Shown here piece after piece: positions 8,282-17,447 of a DNA stretch of 64,000 nucleotides. The notes beneath the pieces were generated by a model. The model had not been told where the DNA came from. It ran no database searches and saw nothing but the letters and a program-made list of their open reading frames with translations. The first letter of the stretch is position 1, and every line of letters starts with the position of its first letter. This DNA is from Kitasatospora sp. NBC_01266 (GTDB lineage Bacteria; Actinomycetota; Actinomycetes; Streptomycetales; Streptomycetaceae), in the NCBI RefSeq assembly GCF_036242395.1, contig NZ_CP108458.1, positions 248,001 to 312,000 on the forward strand. The letters are read 5' to 3'. The position numbers and the translations under genes are program-made.

Positions 8282-9124
8282 CTACTGGGGTCGTTCGAAG
8301 AGCTGCAGGACGCCGCCGATCGAGAAGCAGACCGCACCGGCGAAGGTTCCCCAGTTGGCGATGCCGACGTTGACCAGGCTGCCGGTCTCCGGACGGGTGA
8401 AGGCGGCCAGCGCCGAGACCAGGAAGAGCACGGACCCGAACTGGTTGACCGCGACGATCCACCATCCGAGGCTGCGCGAGCGCCAGCACGGGCGGCCGTG
8501 GCAGACCTCGACGACCGCGAGATGCCCCGAGACCAGGAACAGCAAGCAGCCGAACAGGTCAGGGGCCCAGATCAACCGGTTCACCTGCTGGACCGTGAGG
8601 CCCTCGAGGAACGAGTCCAACAGGTTGACGCCGAACACGAGCGTCCCGACGAACAGGACGAAGGTGCTCGACCAGTCGATCCGCGCCGGCTCGAAACTCC
8701 ACCACCGCCAGCCTCCCGTCACCAGGGAGTCCGTGCCGCGTGAGCGGCGCGGAGCGTTGATCGCCTGGAGCAGCGAGGCGTAGCCGCCGGTGGTGAAGAA
8801 CAGACCTCCCGCGAAGTAGATCGAGGCGATCCCGGTCGCACCGGTCACCCCGAGCTCGGCGACGGCGGCACCCAGTGCGAACAGGCCACCGCCGACCGTG
8901 AACGCGACGGCAGCCACCGCGTTGAGAACGCGCAGGCGGTGCAGTGCCGTGTCGTCCGCGATGCGGGGCGTGCCCTCCGCCCCGCCGGCGGCGCGCACCC
9001 TGAGCACCCCGCGCTTGCGGGCCAGGCGCGACTCCCAGACCGCCGAACCGCCCTCGGCCAACCGCCAGGTGAGCCGGGTCGTGAACGGTCCAGCACCTTC
9101 GGCACGCTCGTCCGGTCGAACCAC
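8282..9124 (-). CDS. Integral membrane protein with YrhK-like repeats
   Basis: 280 aa from a GTG at 9124. A polar N-terminus of about 65 residues is followed by about six hydrophobic helices (AVAAVAFTVGGGLFALGAAV, TFVLFVGTLVFGVNLLDSFL, FGCLLFLVSGHLAVVEV, FGSVLFLVSALAAFTRP, WGTFAGAVCFSIGGVLQLFE). The pattern W..xLFxxGs..F with small polar loops resembles the YrhK domain of unknown function. The GTG start has only a weak ribosome site (AGGG), so the N-terminus is uncertain. Confidence 0.7.
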   Translation of the reverse strand: MVRPDERAEGAGPFTTRLTWRLAEGGSAVWESRLARKRGVLRVRAAGGAEGTPRIADDTALHRLRVLNAVAAVAFTVGGGLFALGAAVAELGVTGATGIASIYFAGGLFFTTGGYASLLQAINAPRRSRGTDSLVTGGWRWWSFEPARIDWSSTFVLFVGTLVFGVNLLDSFLEGLTVQQVNRLIWAPDLFGCLLFLVSGHLAVVEVCHGRPCWRSRSLGWWIVAVNQFGSVLFLVSALAAFTRPETGSLVNVGIANWGTFAGAVCFSIGGVLQLFERPQ

Positions 9125-9255
9125 AAGGCGACCCTAGCCCGGCGTCCGGCGGTCGGCTGCGACCCCGGCCGGAAACCCGCTTGCGGCGCGCCCCGGCAGC
9201 CCGCTCGCGGGTACGGCGTCTGGCAACCACCGTCGGGGCCGTGGATAGTGTCCTC

Positions 9256-9894
9256 ATGCGCGTCGACTTCGATCCCGAGGCCATGGGCGGGTCCGCCTTC
9301 TACAGGTTCATGACGTCGGTGGTGATTCCCCGCCCGATCGCCTGGATCTCCACGGTCGCGCCGGACGGCCGCACCGAGAACCTCGCCCCGCACTCGTTCT
9401 TCTCCATCGCCAGCACCGATCCTCCGATCGTGCAGTTCACTTCGATCGGCCGCAAGGACTCGCTGCGCAATGTCGAGGACACCGGGGAGTTCGTCGTCAA
9501 CTTCTCGTCCGAGCCGATGCTCAAGCAGATCAGGGACACCGCCATCGACTTCCCCCGGACGGTCAGCGAGTTCGACTTCGCGGGCATCGCACGCGAACCC
9601 AGCCTGCGGGTGCGGCCGCCCAGGGTGGCCGACTCCCCCGTCGTGCTGGAGTGCCGCTCGCACTCCACCCTGCGGCTGGGCAACTCCACGCTTGTCTTCG
9701 GGCGGGTGCTCCACGCCGCCGTCCACGAGAGCTGCCTCGTGGACGGCCGGCCGAGCGCCCGGGAGCTGCGTCCGCTCACCAAGCTGGGCGGCCACGAGTG
9801 GGGCACGCTCGGCGAGATCCTGCAGCTGGCCCGCATCCCGTACGAGGAGTTGGAGCCCAAGGAGCGCGAAGGCTCCTCGGACGAAGGGCGGTAG
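9256..9894 (+). CDS. Flavin reductase-like FMN-binding protein
   Basis: 212 aa from the ATG at 9256 (MRVDFDPEAM); the open frame continues upstream to 9181 but with low-complexity Arg-rich sequence. The split-barrel flavin reductase fold is indicated by VVIPRPIAWISTVAPDGRTENLAPHSFFS and by VVNFSSEPMLKQIRDTA. Members bind FMN and act as reductases or are simply flavoproteins of unknown role. There is no clear ribosome site, so translation may be leaderless or start elsewhere. Confidence 0.85.
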   Translation: MRVDFDPEAMGGSAFYRFMTSVVIPRPIAWISTVAPDGRTENLAPHSFFSIASTDPPIVQFTSIGRKDSLRNVEDTGEFVVNFSSEPMLKQIRDTAIDFPRTVSEFDFAGIAREPSLRVRPPRVADSPVVLECRSHSTLRLGNSTLVFGRVLHAAVHESCLVDGRPSARELRPLTKLGGHEWGTLGEILQLARIPYEELEPKEREGSSDEGR

Positions 9895-9930
9895 CGCGGG
9901 CCGGCGCGGGCCAGGTCAGCGCGGGCCAGG

Positions 9931-10746
9931 TCAGCGCAGGCCGGCGAAGAGGTCGTCCTCCTGGTCCGGGGCGGGGACGGTGCTGAACTGCCGCACGAAG
10001 GACTCCTGGCCGAACACCCGCCGCTGGCCCTCCTCGGGCAGCCGCAGCATGAAGATGCCGTCGCTCTGGCTGGCATGGGCCTCCAGCGCCCTGCGCTTGT
10101 GGTCGACGTGCGCGGACACGTCCACGACGGTCGTGATCAGCTCGTCCGGCGTGCCGAAGTCGTCGGGCAGCTCGAAGTCACCGATGTCCACACCGCTGGC
10201 ACGCAGCGACGCGAACAGCTCCACCATCCGGCTGCGCGGGATGGCCGTGTGGTAGAACTTCGCCGGTACGCCGCTCCGCCTGATCGCCTCCACCGTGATC
10301 AGGTGCGCCTGAATGTGGTCGGGGTGACCGTAGGCACCGTTCTCGTCGTAGGTCACGACGACATCCGGCCGGTAACGCTCCATCAGCTCGGCGAGCCGCC
10401 CGGCGGACTGCTCCAGCGGGATGTTGGCGAATGCCTCCGGGCGCTCGTTGGCCGCCCAGCCCACCATGCCGGAGTCGGGGTATCCGAGCAGTTCCACGAC
10501 GGAGACGCCCAGCAGCTCCACCGACTCCTTCAGCTCCCGCAGCCGGAGTTCGCGGACCTGCGCCTCGTCGTGACCGGGCTCGCCGGGCTTGACGCCGCCC
10601 GGCCCGTCGCCCTGCTCCCCGTTGGTACAGGTGACCAGCACGGTGCGGATGCCCTCGGCAGCCGCGGCCGCCAGGACGCCGCCGGTGGACAGCACCTCGT
10701 CGTCGGGATGGGCGTGTACGGCCATCAGGGTCAGTTGACGGTCCAT
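9931..10746 (-). CDS. PIG-L/Mca-type Zn-dependent amidase or deacetylase
   Basis: 271 aa. The start at 10746 (MDRQLTLMAVHAHPDDEVLS) has GGAGG upstream. The zinc-binding motif is HPDD near residues 12-15 and the third ligand motif is AYGHPDHIQAH near 145. Length and the TNGEQGDGPGG segment fit the mycothiol-conjugate amidase/MshB branch of the PIG-L family. Which member it is cannot be settled without comparison to the genome's other copies. Confidence 0.9.
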   Translation of the reverse strand: MDRQLTLMAVHAHPDDEVLSTGGVLAAAAAEGIRTVLVTCTNGEQGDGPGGVKPGEPGHDEAQVRELRLRELKESVELLGVSVVELLGYPDSGMVGWAANERPEAFANIPLEQSAGRLAELMERYRPDVVVTYDENGAYGHPDHIQAHLITVEAIRRSGVPAKFYHTAIPRSRMVELFASLRASGVDIGDFELPDDFGTPDELITTVVDVSAHVDHKRRALEAHASQSDGIFMLRLPEEGQRRVFGQESFVRQFSTVPAPDQEDDLFAGLR

Positions 10747-10955
10747 CGGTTGCAGACCTCCGAGAGAGTCCGGGAAAGCACGGTGTTCGAGTCGCTCCGT
10801 ACCACCGTAAGCGGTCCGCTCCCGGGGCCGACCAGGGCACCGGCTCCCCGGCGGGCGGAACGCCGACGACCCGGTGCTGCGCGCGCCGACCGCGCTGAGA
10901 CCCGCCGCCCGCCGCTGCCGCAGAGCAGCCCGGCGGCCGGGCGGCCTCGCGGGTG

Positions 10956-11567
10956 TCAGGCCCCCGCGGCCAGCGACAAGCCGGTGACCAGCATGGTCGT
11001 CGCGACCAGGGCGTCCAGGACGCGCCAGGAGGAGGCACGGCGGAAGAAGCCGACGAGCAGGCGGGCGCCGAAGCCCAGAGCGGCGAACCAGCAGAGGCTG
11101 GCCAGCCCGGCGCCGAGCGCGAACTGCCAGCGCAGCGTGCCGTGGGTGGCCGCGATGGAGCCGAGCAGGAGCACCGTGTCGAGGTAGACGTGCGGGTTGA
11201 GCCAGGTCATCGCGAGAGCGCTGAGCACCGCGCGGCGGCGGGAGCGGACGGCCGGCCCGCCGCCCTCCAGGCTGGAGCCCCGGAAGGCGCGGCGCGCGGC
11301 GATCACGGCATAGCAGAGCAGGAAGCCGGCACCCACCACGCGCACCGCCGTCAGCGCCGCCGGCCACGCCGTCACCAGCGCACCGAGCCCGCCCACACCG
11401 CAGACGATCAGCACCGCGTCGGAGAGCGCGCAGATCGCGACCACCGACAGCACTGCCTCCCGGCGGATGCCCTGGCGCAGCACGAAGGCGTTCTGCGCCC
11501 CGATGGCGACGATGAGCGACATGCCGGTCCCGAATCCGGCCGCGGCGGCGGTGAGCGTGTTTCCCAT
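10956..11567 (-). CDS. LysE/ArgO family amino acid exporter
   Basis: 203 aa with about six helices and the family motif GMSLIVAIGAQNAFVLRQGI near the N-terminus, then MTWLNPHVYLDTVLLLG in the middle. These proteins export basic amino acids such as arginine and lysine. I prefer the ATG at 11567 (MGNTLTAAAAG); a GTG at 11576 would add three residues. It is divergent from a LysG/ArgP-like LysR regulator, the classical pairing in which the regulator senses the exported amino acid. Confidence 0.92.
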   Translation of the reverse strand: MGNTLTAAAAGFGTGMSLIVAIGAQNAFVLRQGIRREAVLSVVAICALSDAVLIVCGVGGLGALVTAWPAALTAVRVVGAGFLLCYAVIAARRAFRGSSLEGGGPAVRSRRRAVLSALAMTWLNPHVYLDTVLLLGSIAATHGTLRWQFALGAGLASLCWFAALGFGARLLVGFFRRASSWRVLDALVATTMLVTGLSLAAGA

Positions 11568-11594
11568 GGGCGCCACCGTAGGCAGCGGGCCACC

Positions 11595-11633
11595 ATAAGG
11601 ACAGCTATATCTTTTTACGTATCATTAGCAGGT
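11595..11633. promoter_or_regulatory. AT-rich divergent promoter/operator between exporter and LysG-type regulator
   Basis: A conspicuous AT-rich run (AGCTATATC, TTTTTACGTATCATTAG) in otherwise GC-rich sequence separates the two divergent starts. LysR-type regulators bind T-N11-A motifs in such gaps. The regulator GTG at 11634 follows this run by only a few bases, so its transcript is likely leaderless or has a very short leader. Confidence 0.5.
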
Positions 11634-12548
11634 GTGAAGAGCGAGCTGCCCCACGACCTGGTCCGGACCCTGCTCGCGGTCGTCGACGAAGGCACCTTCG
11701 ACGCCGCCGCCGCGGCCCTGCACGTCACACCCTCCGCCGTGAGCCAGCGGATCAAGGCGCTGGAGCAGCGCGCCGGGCGGGTGCTGCTGACCCGGACCCG
11801 GCCGGTCCGGGCGACCGAATCCGGTCAGGTCGTGGTCCGCTTCGGCCGTCAGCTCGCCCGGTTGGAGGACGACGCGTGCACCGCACTCGGGCTGGCCGAG
11901 GACGAGGAGGAGGGAGTCGAGCCGTCGAGCCCCTCCTGGCTGCCCATCGCGGTCAACGCGGATTCGCTGGCGACCTGGTTCGTGCCCGCCCTGGCCTCGC
12001 TCGCCCGGGACGCACGCGTCTACGTCGACCTGCGCCGCGAGGACGAGGCACACACCACCGCCCTGCTGCGAGCGGGCGAGGTGATGGCGGCGGTCACCTC
12101 CTCGCCCCACCCGGTGGCCGGCTGCTCGTCGCGCCGGCTCGGCGCGATGGTCTACCTCCCGGTCGCCGCACCGCGGTTCGCCGCCCGTTGGTTCGACGGC
12201 GACCCGGCCCTGCTGCTGCCGCACGCCCCCGTGGTCTGCTTCGACCGCCGCGACGAGTTGCAGGACGCCTTCACCCGCGAGCTGACGGGTGGTCACAGCG
12301 CCAGCGCGCTGCGGCACTACGTCCCGTCCAGCGAGGGGTTCATCGACGCGGTGACGGCCGGCCTCGGCTGGGGCCTGGTCCCGCACAGCCAGGCCGAGCC
12401 CCGGCTGCGCCGCGGTGCGCTGGTCCGGCTCCTGCCGGACCGCACGGCCGAGGTCCCGCTCTACTGGCAGCAGTGGCGCCTCGATTCGCCCGCGCTGGCA
12501 GCTGTCGCCGGCGCGGTAGCGGCGGAGGCGGAACGGGCGTTGCGGTAG
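11634..12548 (+). CDS. LysR family regulator, LysG/ArgP type
   Basis: 304 aa from the GTG at 11634. The N-terminal winged helix-turn-helix reads LVRTLLAVVDEGTFDAAAAAL then HVTPSAVSQRIKALEQRAGR. ArgP/LysG-specific features follow: LPIAVNADSLATWFVPAL and a C-terminal effector domain that includes YVPSSEGFIDAVTAGLGWGLVPHSQAE. It probably activates the divergent LysE/ArgO exporter when basic amino acids accumulate. Confidence 0.93.
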   Translation: MKSELPHDLVRTLLAVVDEGTFDAAAAALHVTPSAVSQRIKALEQRAGRVLLTRTRPVRATESGQVVVRFGRQLARLEDDACTALGLAEDEEEGVEPSSPSWLPIAVNADSLATWFVPALASLARDARVYVDLRREDEAHTTALLRAGEVMAAVTSSPHPVAGCSSRRLGAMVYLPVAAPRFAARWFDGDPALLLPHAPVVCFDRRDELQDAFTRELTGGHSASALRHYVPSSEGFIDAVTAGLGWGLVPHSQAEPRLRRGALVRLLPDRTAEVPLYWQQWRLDSPALAAVAGAVAAEAERALR

Positions 12549-12698
12549 GCGGGGAAGCGGTGGGCGGGGCTTGCGGGTCAGGATCGCCCGGCGCGCCGAG
12601 CGGGCCACCCGGACGGACGTGAAGCCCGCATCTCGAACCGATGCGCGATCAAGAGACCGGTCGAGCGCCGCCTGTGGCACCCACTACTGTGTCGGAGC

Positions 12699-13364
12699 AT
12701 GACTCCGGACGACTGGTTGGCGGACACCAGCACCTCATACGACACGGTCGCGACCAGCTACGCCGACTACATACGCGAGGCTCTGGGCGGCGCGCCGAGC
12801 CTGCGGGCGGCGCTGGCGCTGTTCGCCGACGCGGTCGCCGACGGCGGCGGTGGGCCGGTGGCGGACGTGGGATGCGGACCGGGCCACGTCACCGCCTACC
12901 TGCACGGCCTGGGCGTCGACGCGTTCGGCATCGATCTCTCGCCCGGGATGGTCGACGTGGCTCGGCGCGAACACCCTGGGCTCCGGTTCGAGGTGGGCTC
13001 GATGACGGCGCTCGACCTCGCCGACGCCTCGATCGCCGGTGCGCTCGCGTTCTGGTCGCTGATTCACATCCCCGATGAGGCGGTCCCGGCGGTCCTCTCC
13101 GGCTTCAGGCGGGTCCTGCGTCCTGGCGCACCCCTGCTGATCGGCTTTCACGTGGGTGACGGGTCGAAGTTGAAGACGCAGGGCTACGGCGGCCACCCGA
13201 TGAAGGTCCACGTCCACCGGCGCCGGCCGGCCCAGCTGACCGCCTGGCTGCGCGAGGCCGGATTCACGGTCGAGACCGAAACGCTGCTCGACCCCGAGGG
13301 CAGTGCCCCGGGAGCGATCCTCTTCGCACGCCGCCCGCCGTGCGACCGCTCAGGAGGACTGTGA
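12699..13364 (+). CDS. Class I SAM-dependent methyltransferase
   Basis: 221 aa. Motif I is VADVGCGPGHVTAYLHG, motif II region FGIDLSPGMVDVAR, and post-III VLRPGAPLLIGFHVGDG. This is a small Methyltransf_11/25-type enzyme with no recognisable acceptor domain. Its last 15 bases overlap the end of the convergent HTH/transglycosylase gene. Confidence 0.88.
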   Translation: MTPDDWLADTSTSYDTVATSYADYIREALGGAPSLRAALALFADAVADGGGGPVADVGCGPGHVTAYLHGLGVDAFGIDLSPGMVDVARREHPGLRFEVGSMTALDLADASIAGALAFWSLIHIPDEAVPAVLSGFRRVLRPGAPLLIGFHVGDGSKLKTQGYGGHPMKVHVHRRRPAQLTAWLREAGFTVETETLLDPEGSAPGAILFARRPPCDRSGGL

Positions 13365-14372
13365 CGACTGCCCCAGCGGACGGTACCGCTGCAGGTTCTC
13401 GCGGACTTCGTCCAGGTAGGGCTGGATGGCCCGGAGCCTGGCGCCCTGCTGCTGCACCACCCAGGTCGCGGTGCGGTAGGAGGCGGCGAGATTGAGTGCC
13501 GGGTCGCCCGGGACGCCCTGGAGGGCCGGGGCGATGGCGCAGAGCATCCGGCCGAGGGCGAGGATCGAGTCCTGCGGGGTGAACGGCGGTGCGGGGACCG
13601 TGTTCTGTCGGTCGGGCGGCAGGTAGTACCTGAGGACCCGGGGTGTCCAGCGGGCGATGCCGTACTCGTCCTTGGCCGGGTCGCTCAGCGTGGGGTCGAA
13701 GCCGCTCTCGGCCTTGAGGATGGCCGCCACCAGGGCCGGGGTGATCTCCGGCTCGGGGCACATGGTGCCGGCCTCGATGATCAGTCCCCGGTAGCGGAGC
13801 GGAATGTCGCTGTCGCCGCGCAGCCAGCGTGCCTCGTCCTGGGGCCGGGCGCGGGTGGCGAGGGCGGCCGTGCTCACCGAGACGGCGGAGTCGGCCGGCA
13901 CGCAGGCGCTGAATGCCAGGGCGAGGACGGCTGCGGCGAGCAGGCCGAGGCACCGCAGCAGCGCGACCGGCCCCCCGTGGCGCTCGACGCGGCGCGACCG
14001 GGCCGGACGGTCGGACGGCCGAGCCCGAGAAGGAACCGGCGGGACGTCAGGGGGACTTGCGGCAGCGGTCGGTAGGGCGGGCCCGGCGGGTGCTGCCGGT
14101 GGGGCGGTGATGAGCTGATGAACGCCGACCCGGCGCCGCTCCCACTGCGCCGGATCACCGCCGCAGGCGGTCACGAAGGCCGCGAGCACCGCGTCGCTGG
14201 GCAGCCGGTGGCCTGCCGCGGCAGCGGCCAGCGTGGAGGCGGAGTAGTTGGTGTGTGCGGCGAGCCGACGGTAGGTCGGGCTGCCGGCCTGGCGCCGCAG
14301 CTCGCGCAGCTCACAGGCGAAGCGCGCCAGCGGGCCTTCCTGGGAGTCGAGCGGCTTCTCCTGCCGTCCCAC
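13350..14372 (-). CDS. HTH domain fused via a TM helix to a lytic-transglycosylase-like domain
   Basis: 340 aa. Residues about 15-80 form the streptomycete XRE-like unit (FACELRELRRQAGSPTYRRL, TNYSASTLAAAAAGHRLPS, then GGDPAQWERRRV). A Pro/Ala linker leads to one membrane helix (LLRCLGLLAAAVLALAFSA, about 137-157). The extracytoplasmic part (about 185-335) has a lysozyme-like signature: ILKAESGFDPTLSDPAKDEYG, comparable with the catalytic ESGF and downstream G.mq-type motifs of SLT enzymes. The layout suggests a membrane-tethered DNA-binding protein with a wall-facing domain. The catalytic assignment is by eye. The 3' end overlaps the convergent methyltransferase by 15 bases. Confidence 0.75.
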   Translation of the reverse strand: MGRQEKPLDSQEGPLARFACELRELRRQAGSPTYRRLAAHTNYSASTLAAAAAGHRLPSDAVLAAFVTACGGDPAQWERRRVGVHQLITAPPAAPAGPALPTAAASPPDVPPVPSRARPSDRPARSRRVERHGGPVALLRCLGLLAAAVLALAFSACVPADSAVSVSTAALATRARPQDEARWLRGDSDIPLRYRGLIIEAGTMCPEPEITPALVAAILKAESGFDPTLSDPAKDEYGIARWTPRVLRYYLPPDRQNTVPAPPFTPQDSILALGRMLCAIAPALQGVPGDPALNLAASYRTATWVVQQQGARLRAIQPYLDEVRENLQRYRPLGQSSQSS

Positions 14373-14708
14373 CTGCGGCTCCTCTCATCTCTGTTGGGCT
14401 CGTCCCTGTGGTCGTCCGGGCGTTGTCCGGGCGTTGTCCGGGCGTTGTCCGGTGTTTGTCCGTCCAGGTCAGCGGGCCGTGACGGCTCGGCCCCGGTTCG
14501 GTTTGATGGGGCGCGGCGCCCCGGCTTTCTTTGTACCATCCATGACAACATCCAATCCCGTTCGCGCGTGTGGCGACGCCGCTTTCCGCCGGATCCGTCG
14601 TGTGTGGTAGTTCACACGCGCTCGGGGCGCGGGTCCTGCGCCCGGCCCGGCCTGCGGTCCCTCGCAGCCGCCCGGTTGACCTACCCCCACCACCTGGAGG
14701 ATCGATCG
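14373..14708. other. Divergent intergenic region
   Basis: 336 bases between the divergent HTH/transglycosylase and DUF4185 genes, with no gene I can support. It holds an 11-bp tandem repeat (14414-14457), an AT-richer patch around 14530-14570 that could contain the rightward promoter, and a short inverted repeat CGTGTG-N8-CACACG near 14604-14623. Confidence 0.6.
14414..14457. repeat. 11-bp tandem repeat (GTCCGGGCGTT x3 plus one degenerate copy)
   Basis: Three perfect copies start at 14414, 14425 and 14436, and a diverged copy (GTCCGGTGTTT) starts at 14447. The tract sits close upstream of the leftward HTH/transglycosylase gene, so copy number could affect its leader. Confidence 0.9.
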
Positions 14709-15926
14709 ATGTCCACCCCTTCACAGCCCGACCGCAGTGAGGTCACCCGCCGCTCGGTGCTCCGGGCCGGCGCGGGCCTGGCCGTGGGCGCCGGCGTGCT
14801 CGGCGCCACGACCGGCTCGGCCTTCGCGAGCGCCGGTGCTTCCCGCGCCGGCCTCGCGCCCCGGGCCCAGTCCGGCGCCGCGCTGTGCGACACGCCCGGC
14901 GACTCGGCGAGCGCGCAGGGCCTGGGCTCCGGAGACCTCGGCATTCCGTATTTCCGGCCGCACGACGGCTCCTGGGGCTACGTCTTCGGCGACTCCTGGG
15001 CGCACGCCGCGCAGGGCGTCCCGTACCTCGGCTCACCGGTGATGCTCAATCAGGCGAACTTCGACAGCACCGGCGGCTCGCCGATCTCGTTCAGCTGGGC
15101 GATGCCCACCGGCGGCCAGGCCAACCAGCTGTTCAACTACCAGCACCAGACGGACAACGGGTACGGCTGGGAGTTCAGCCGGATTCCCAACGACTGCATC
15201 GAGTTCGGCGGTCGCACCTACCTCCAGTACACCTCGGTCGCGACCTGGAACCCGCCGGCCGGCTACGACGGTTCACTGATGTCCGGCGTCGCCTACTCCG
15301 ACGACTACGGAGTCACCTGGACCGACTACCCGTACCACTGGCCCGGCGACACCCAGGGCACCAACCAGTCGCTGTACGGCATGTGGTCGTTCGCGGGCAT
15401 CGACCCCGACGGCTGGCTCTACATCTTCTCCAAGCGCTGGAACGGCACCCACCGGAACACCGCCGACGGCGGCGCGATCCAGCTGTTCCGGATCCAGCCG
15501 AACGACTTCCGGGCCGGAAACTTCGGTGCCCAGCAGAACTGGGCGTACCTCAACGGCTCCTGGCAGTGGACCACCGCGGCTGCGCCGTCGATCATCCTCT
15601 CCGGCAACAACATCGGGGAGTTCTCGGTCAAACTGATCAACGGCACCTACTGCATGAGCTACTTCGACGTGACCGACTACTCGATCTGCACCCGGACCGC
15701 GCCCCGCCCGGACGCGGTCTGGACGGCGCCCACGCCGCAGATCGTCGGCTCCAACGTCCTTCCGCCCAGCCACTGGGGCAAGCCGCAACTCCCCTACCTC
15801 TACGGCGGCTACATCCACCCGGGCAGCCTGAGCGCGACCTCGCTGACCCTGATCGTGTCCCAGTGGAACGGGCAGCAGGGGCAGTCGCCCTACCGGGTGC
15901 TGCAGTACGACGGCATCAACCCGTAG
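14709..15926 (+). CDS. Secreted DUF4185 protein (Tat signal)
   Basis: 405 aa from the ATG at 14709, with CTGGAGG eight bases upstream. The signal peptide carries a twin-arginine motif (RRSVLRAGAGLAVGAGVLG) and ends around residue 40. The mature part is a five-bladed-propeller-like DUF4185 domain with Asp/Trp-rich repeats (SYVFGDSWAHAA-like start, GVAYSDDYGVTWTDYP, GPDGWLYIFSKRW-like). DUF4185 proteins are exported glycan-active or glycan-binding candidates without an established reaction. Confidence 0.82.
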   Translation: MSTPSQPDRSEVTRRSVLRAGAGLAVGAGVLGATTGSAFASAGASRAGLAPRAQSGAALCDTPGDSASAQGLGSGDLGIPYFRPHDGSWGYVFGDSWAHAAQGVPYLGSPVMLNQANFDSTGGSPISFSWAMPTGGQANQLFNYQHQTDNGYGWEFSRIPNDCIEFGGRTYLQYTSVATWNPPAGYDGSLMSGVAYSDDYGVTWTDYPYHWPGDTQGTNQSLYGMWSFAGIDPDGWLYIFSKRWNGTHRNTADGGAIQLFRIQPNDFRAGNFGAQQNWAYLNGSWQWTTAAAPSIILSGNNIGEFSVKLINGTYCMSYFDVTDYSICTRTAPRPDAVWTAPTPQIVGSNVLPPSHWGKPQLPYLYGGYIHPGSLSATSLTLIVSQWNGQQGQSPYRVLQYDGINP

Positions 15927-15973
15927 TGCCGCTTGCCAGGGGCGTGGTCCGGTAGGTCTGGCAGACTGCTCCG

Positions 15974-16438
15974 GTGATCGTCAGACCCGCACAGGAGCAT
16001 GACTTCCCAGGCTTTCTCGCCCTGGCCGCCCAGGTCGAGCAGTGGTTCGGCCCGATGGTCGAGGATGCCGGCTTCCATGACGCCGTGGCCAAGCACATTC
16101 ACCGGTCCACGGCGCTGGTCGCCGTCTCCTCGGGATCGGGCCTGCTCGGCGGGTTGCTGTTCGGCGTGAAGGCGCCGGTCCATCACGTCAACTGGCTGGT
16201 GGTCTCGGCGGAGAGTCGCGGCAGCGGCGTCGGCCGTGCGCTGATGGCCGATGCGTCACGCAGGTTCGTGCGGGGTCCGGGCAGCATCGAGGTGGTCACC
16301 TTCGGGGCCGACCACCCGGGCGCTGCGGCCAGCGGCGCTCGCGTCTTCTACGAATCGCTGGGGTTCACCCCCGCCGAGGCCGCCGAGCCGGGACCGGAAG
16401 GCGGGTCACGGCAGGTCTATCGTCGGGCCGTCACCTGA
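15974..16438 (+). CDS. GNAT family N-acetyltransferase
   Basis: 154 aa from a GTG. The acetyl-CoA-binding motif A is VVSAESRGSGVGRALMADASRRF (R/QxxGxG/A), followed by the C-terminal VFYESLGFTPAE. The start MIVRPAQEHDFPGFLALA is typical for the fold. The substrate is unknown. It converges on the LysR gene. Confidence 0.9.
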   Translation: MIVRPAQEHDFPGFLALAAQVEQWFGPMVEDAGFHDAVAKHIHRSTALVAVSSGSGLLGGLLFGVKAPVHHVNWLVVSAESRGSGVGRALMADASRRFVRGPGSIEVVTFGADHPGAAASGARVFYESLGFTPAEAAEPGPEGGSRQVYRRAVT

Positions 16439-16443
16439 AGCAC

Positions 16444-16457
16444 GGGGCGTCGGCCCC
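16444..16457. terminator. Possible weak hairpin between convergent genes
   Basis: GGGGC-GTCG-GCCCC follows the GNAT stop and precedes the end of the convergent LysR gene. The stem is only five G:C pairs and there is no U-tract, so this is a weak call. Confidence 0.3.
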
Positions 16458-16515
16458 GGGCACGGTCCGGCCGATCGTCCTGACGATGAAGTAGCACGGC
16501 AGGCGGTCGCCTGAC

Positions 16516-17367
16516 TCAGTCGCGGTAGGCGGTCGCCGCGATCCGGACGAGGGAGCGGATCAGCGGGTTCGGGTCGTCCCGGTTCCAGGCCGCCACCACC
16601 CGGCTCGGCGCCATGTCGACCAGCGGGACCACGGCGAGTTCCGCCGGGGGCTGGTGCCCGAGCACGGTCATCCCGACCGTGCCGTTCCAGAGCACGGCCT
16701 GCACGCATTCCTGGACCGCGCGGACCACCGGGCCCTGGCGGGGCGAGCCGCCGTTCCAGTACGACTGCCAGCTGGGGTCGGTGCCCTGCGGGAACTGGAA
16801 CCAGTGGCGGTCGGCCAGGTCGGCCAGCGTCAGCCGGTCGCGGCGGGCCAGCGGATCGTCGGCGCGCAGCAGCGCTCCCACCGGGTCGGTGCGCAGTGTT
16901 CGCACGGTCAGACCGGTCTCGTCGAACGGCCCGCGGGTCAGCGCGACGTCGACCAGCCGGGCGCGCAGCCCGCAGGTGGGATCGGTCAGGTCGGTCTCGC
17001 GGACGCGGACCTCGACGCCCGGGTGCCGCCGGCGGTAGGCGGCGGCCAGCCGGGTCGCGCCCGGGTCGGTGCTGCCGCCCAGGATGCCGACCGTGACGGT
17101 CGCGGCACCGGCCGCCACGGCCACCCGTTCGCGTACCCGGTCGGCCTGCTCGAGCAGGGCGCGCGCCTCGTCGAGCAGCAGCGCCCCCACCGCGGTGAGC
17201 GCGACACCGGCGGACGACCGGTCGAACAGCGTGGCGCCGAGCTCGGTCTCCAGCTGCTTGATCGCCCGGCTCAGCGGCGGCTGGCTCATGTGCAGCCGCA
17301 AGGCGGCCCGGCCGAAGTGGAGTTCCTCGGCGACCGCCACGAAGTAGCGCAGCGTGCGTAGCTCCAT
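16516..17367 (-). CDS. LysR family transcriptional regulator
   Basis: 283 aa from the ATG at 17367 (MELRTLRYFVAVAEELHFG); the open frame extends 11 codons upstream without family similarity. The helix-turn-helix is AALRLHMSQPPLSRAIKQLE. The effector domain begins VTVGILGGSTDPGATRLAAA. It is divergent from the cupin gene at 17448, 80 bp away, which with the downstream DoxX gene is its probable target. Confidence 0.92.
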   Translation of the reverse strand: MELRTLRYFVAVAEELHFGRAALRLHMSQPPLSRAIKQLETELGATLFDRSSAGVALTAVGALLLDEARALLEQADRVRERVAVAAGAATVTVGILGGSTDPGATRLAAAYRRRHPGVEVRVRETDLTDPTCGLRARLVDVALTRGPFDETGLTVRTLRTDPVGALLRADDPLARRDRLTLADLADRHWFQFPQGTDPSWQSYWNGGSPRQGPVVRAVQECVQAVLWNGTVGMTVLGHQPPAELAVVPLVDMAPSRVVAAWNRDDPNPLIRSLVRIAATAYRD

Positions 17368-17447
17368 GGCGCAACGATACCCGCACGGTATCGACCGCAC
17401 GGAACGGGTCTTGGACGGCCACCGTGCCCCGGCGGTGGAATCGAGGC

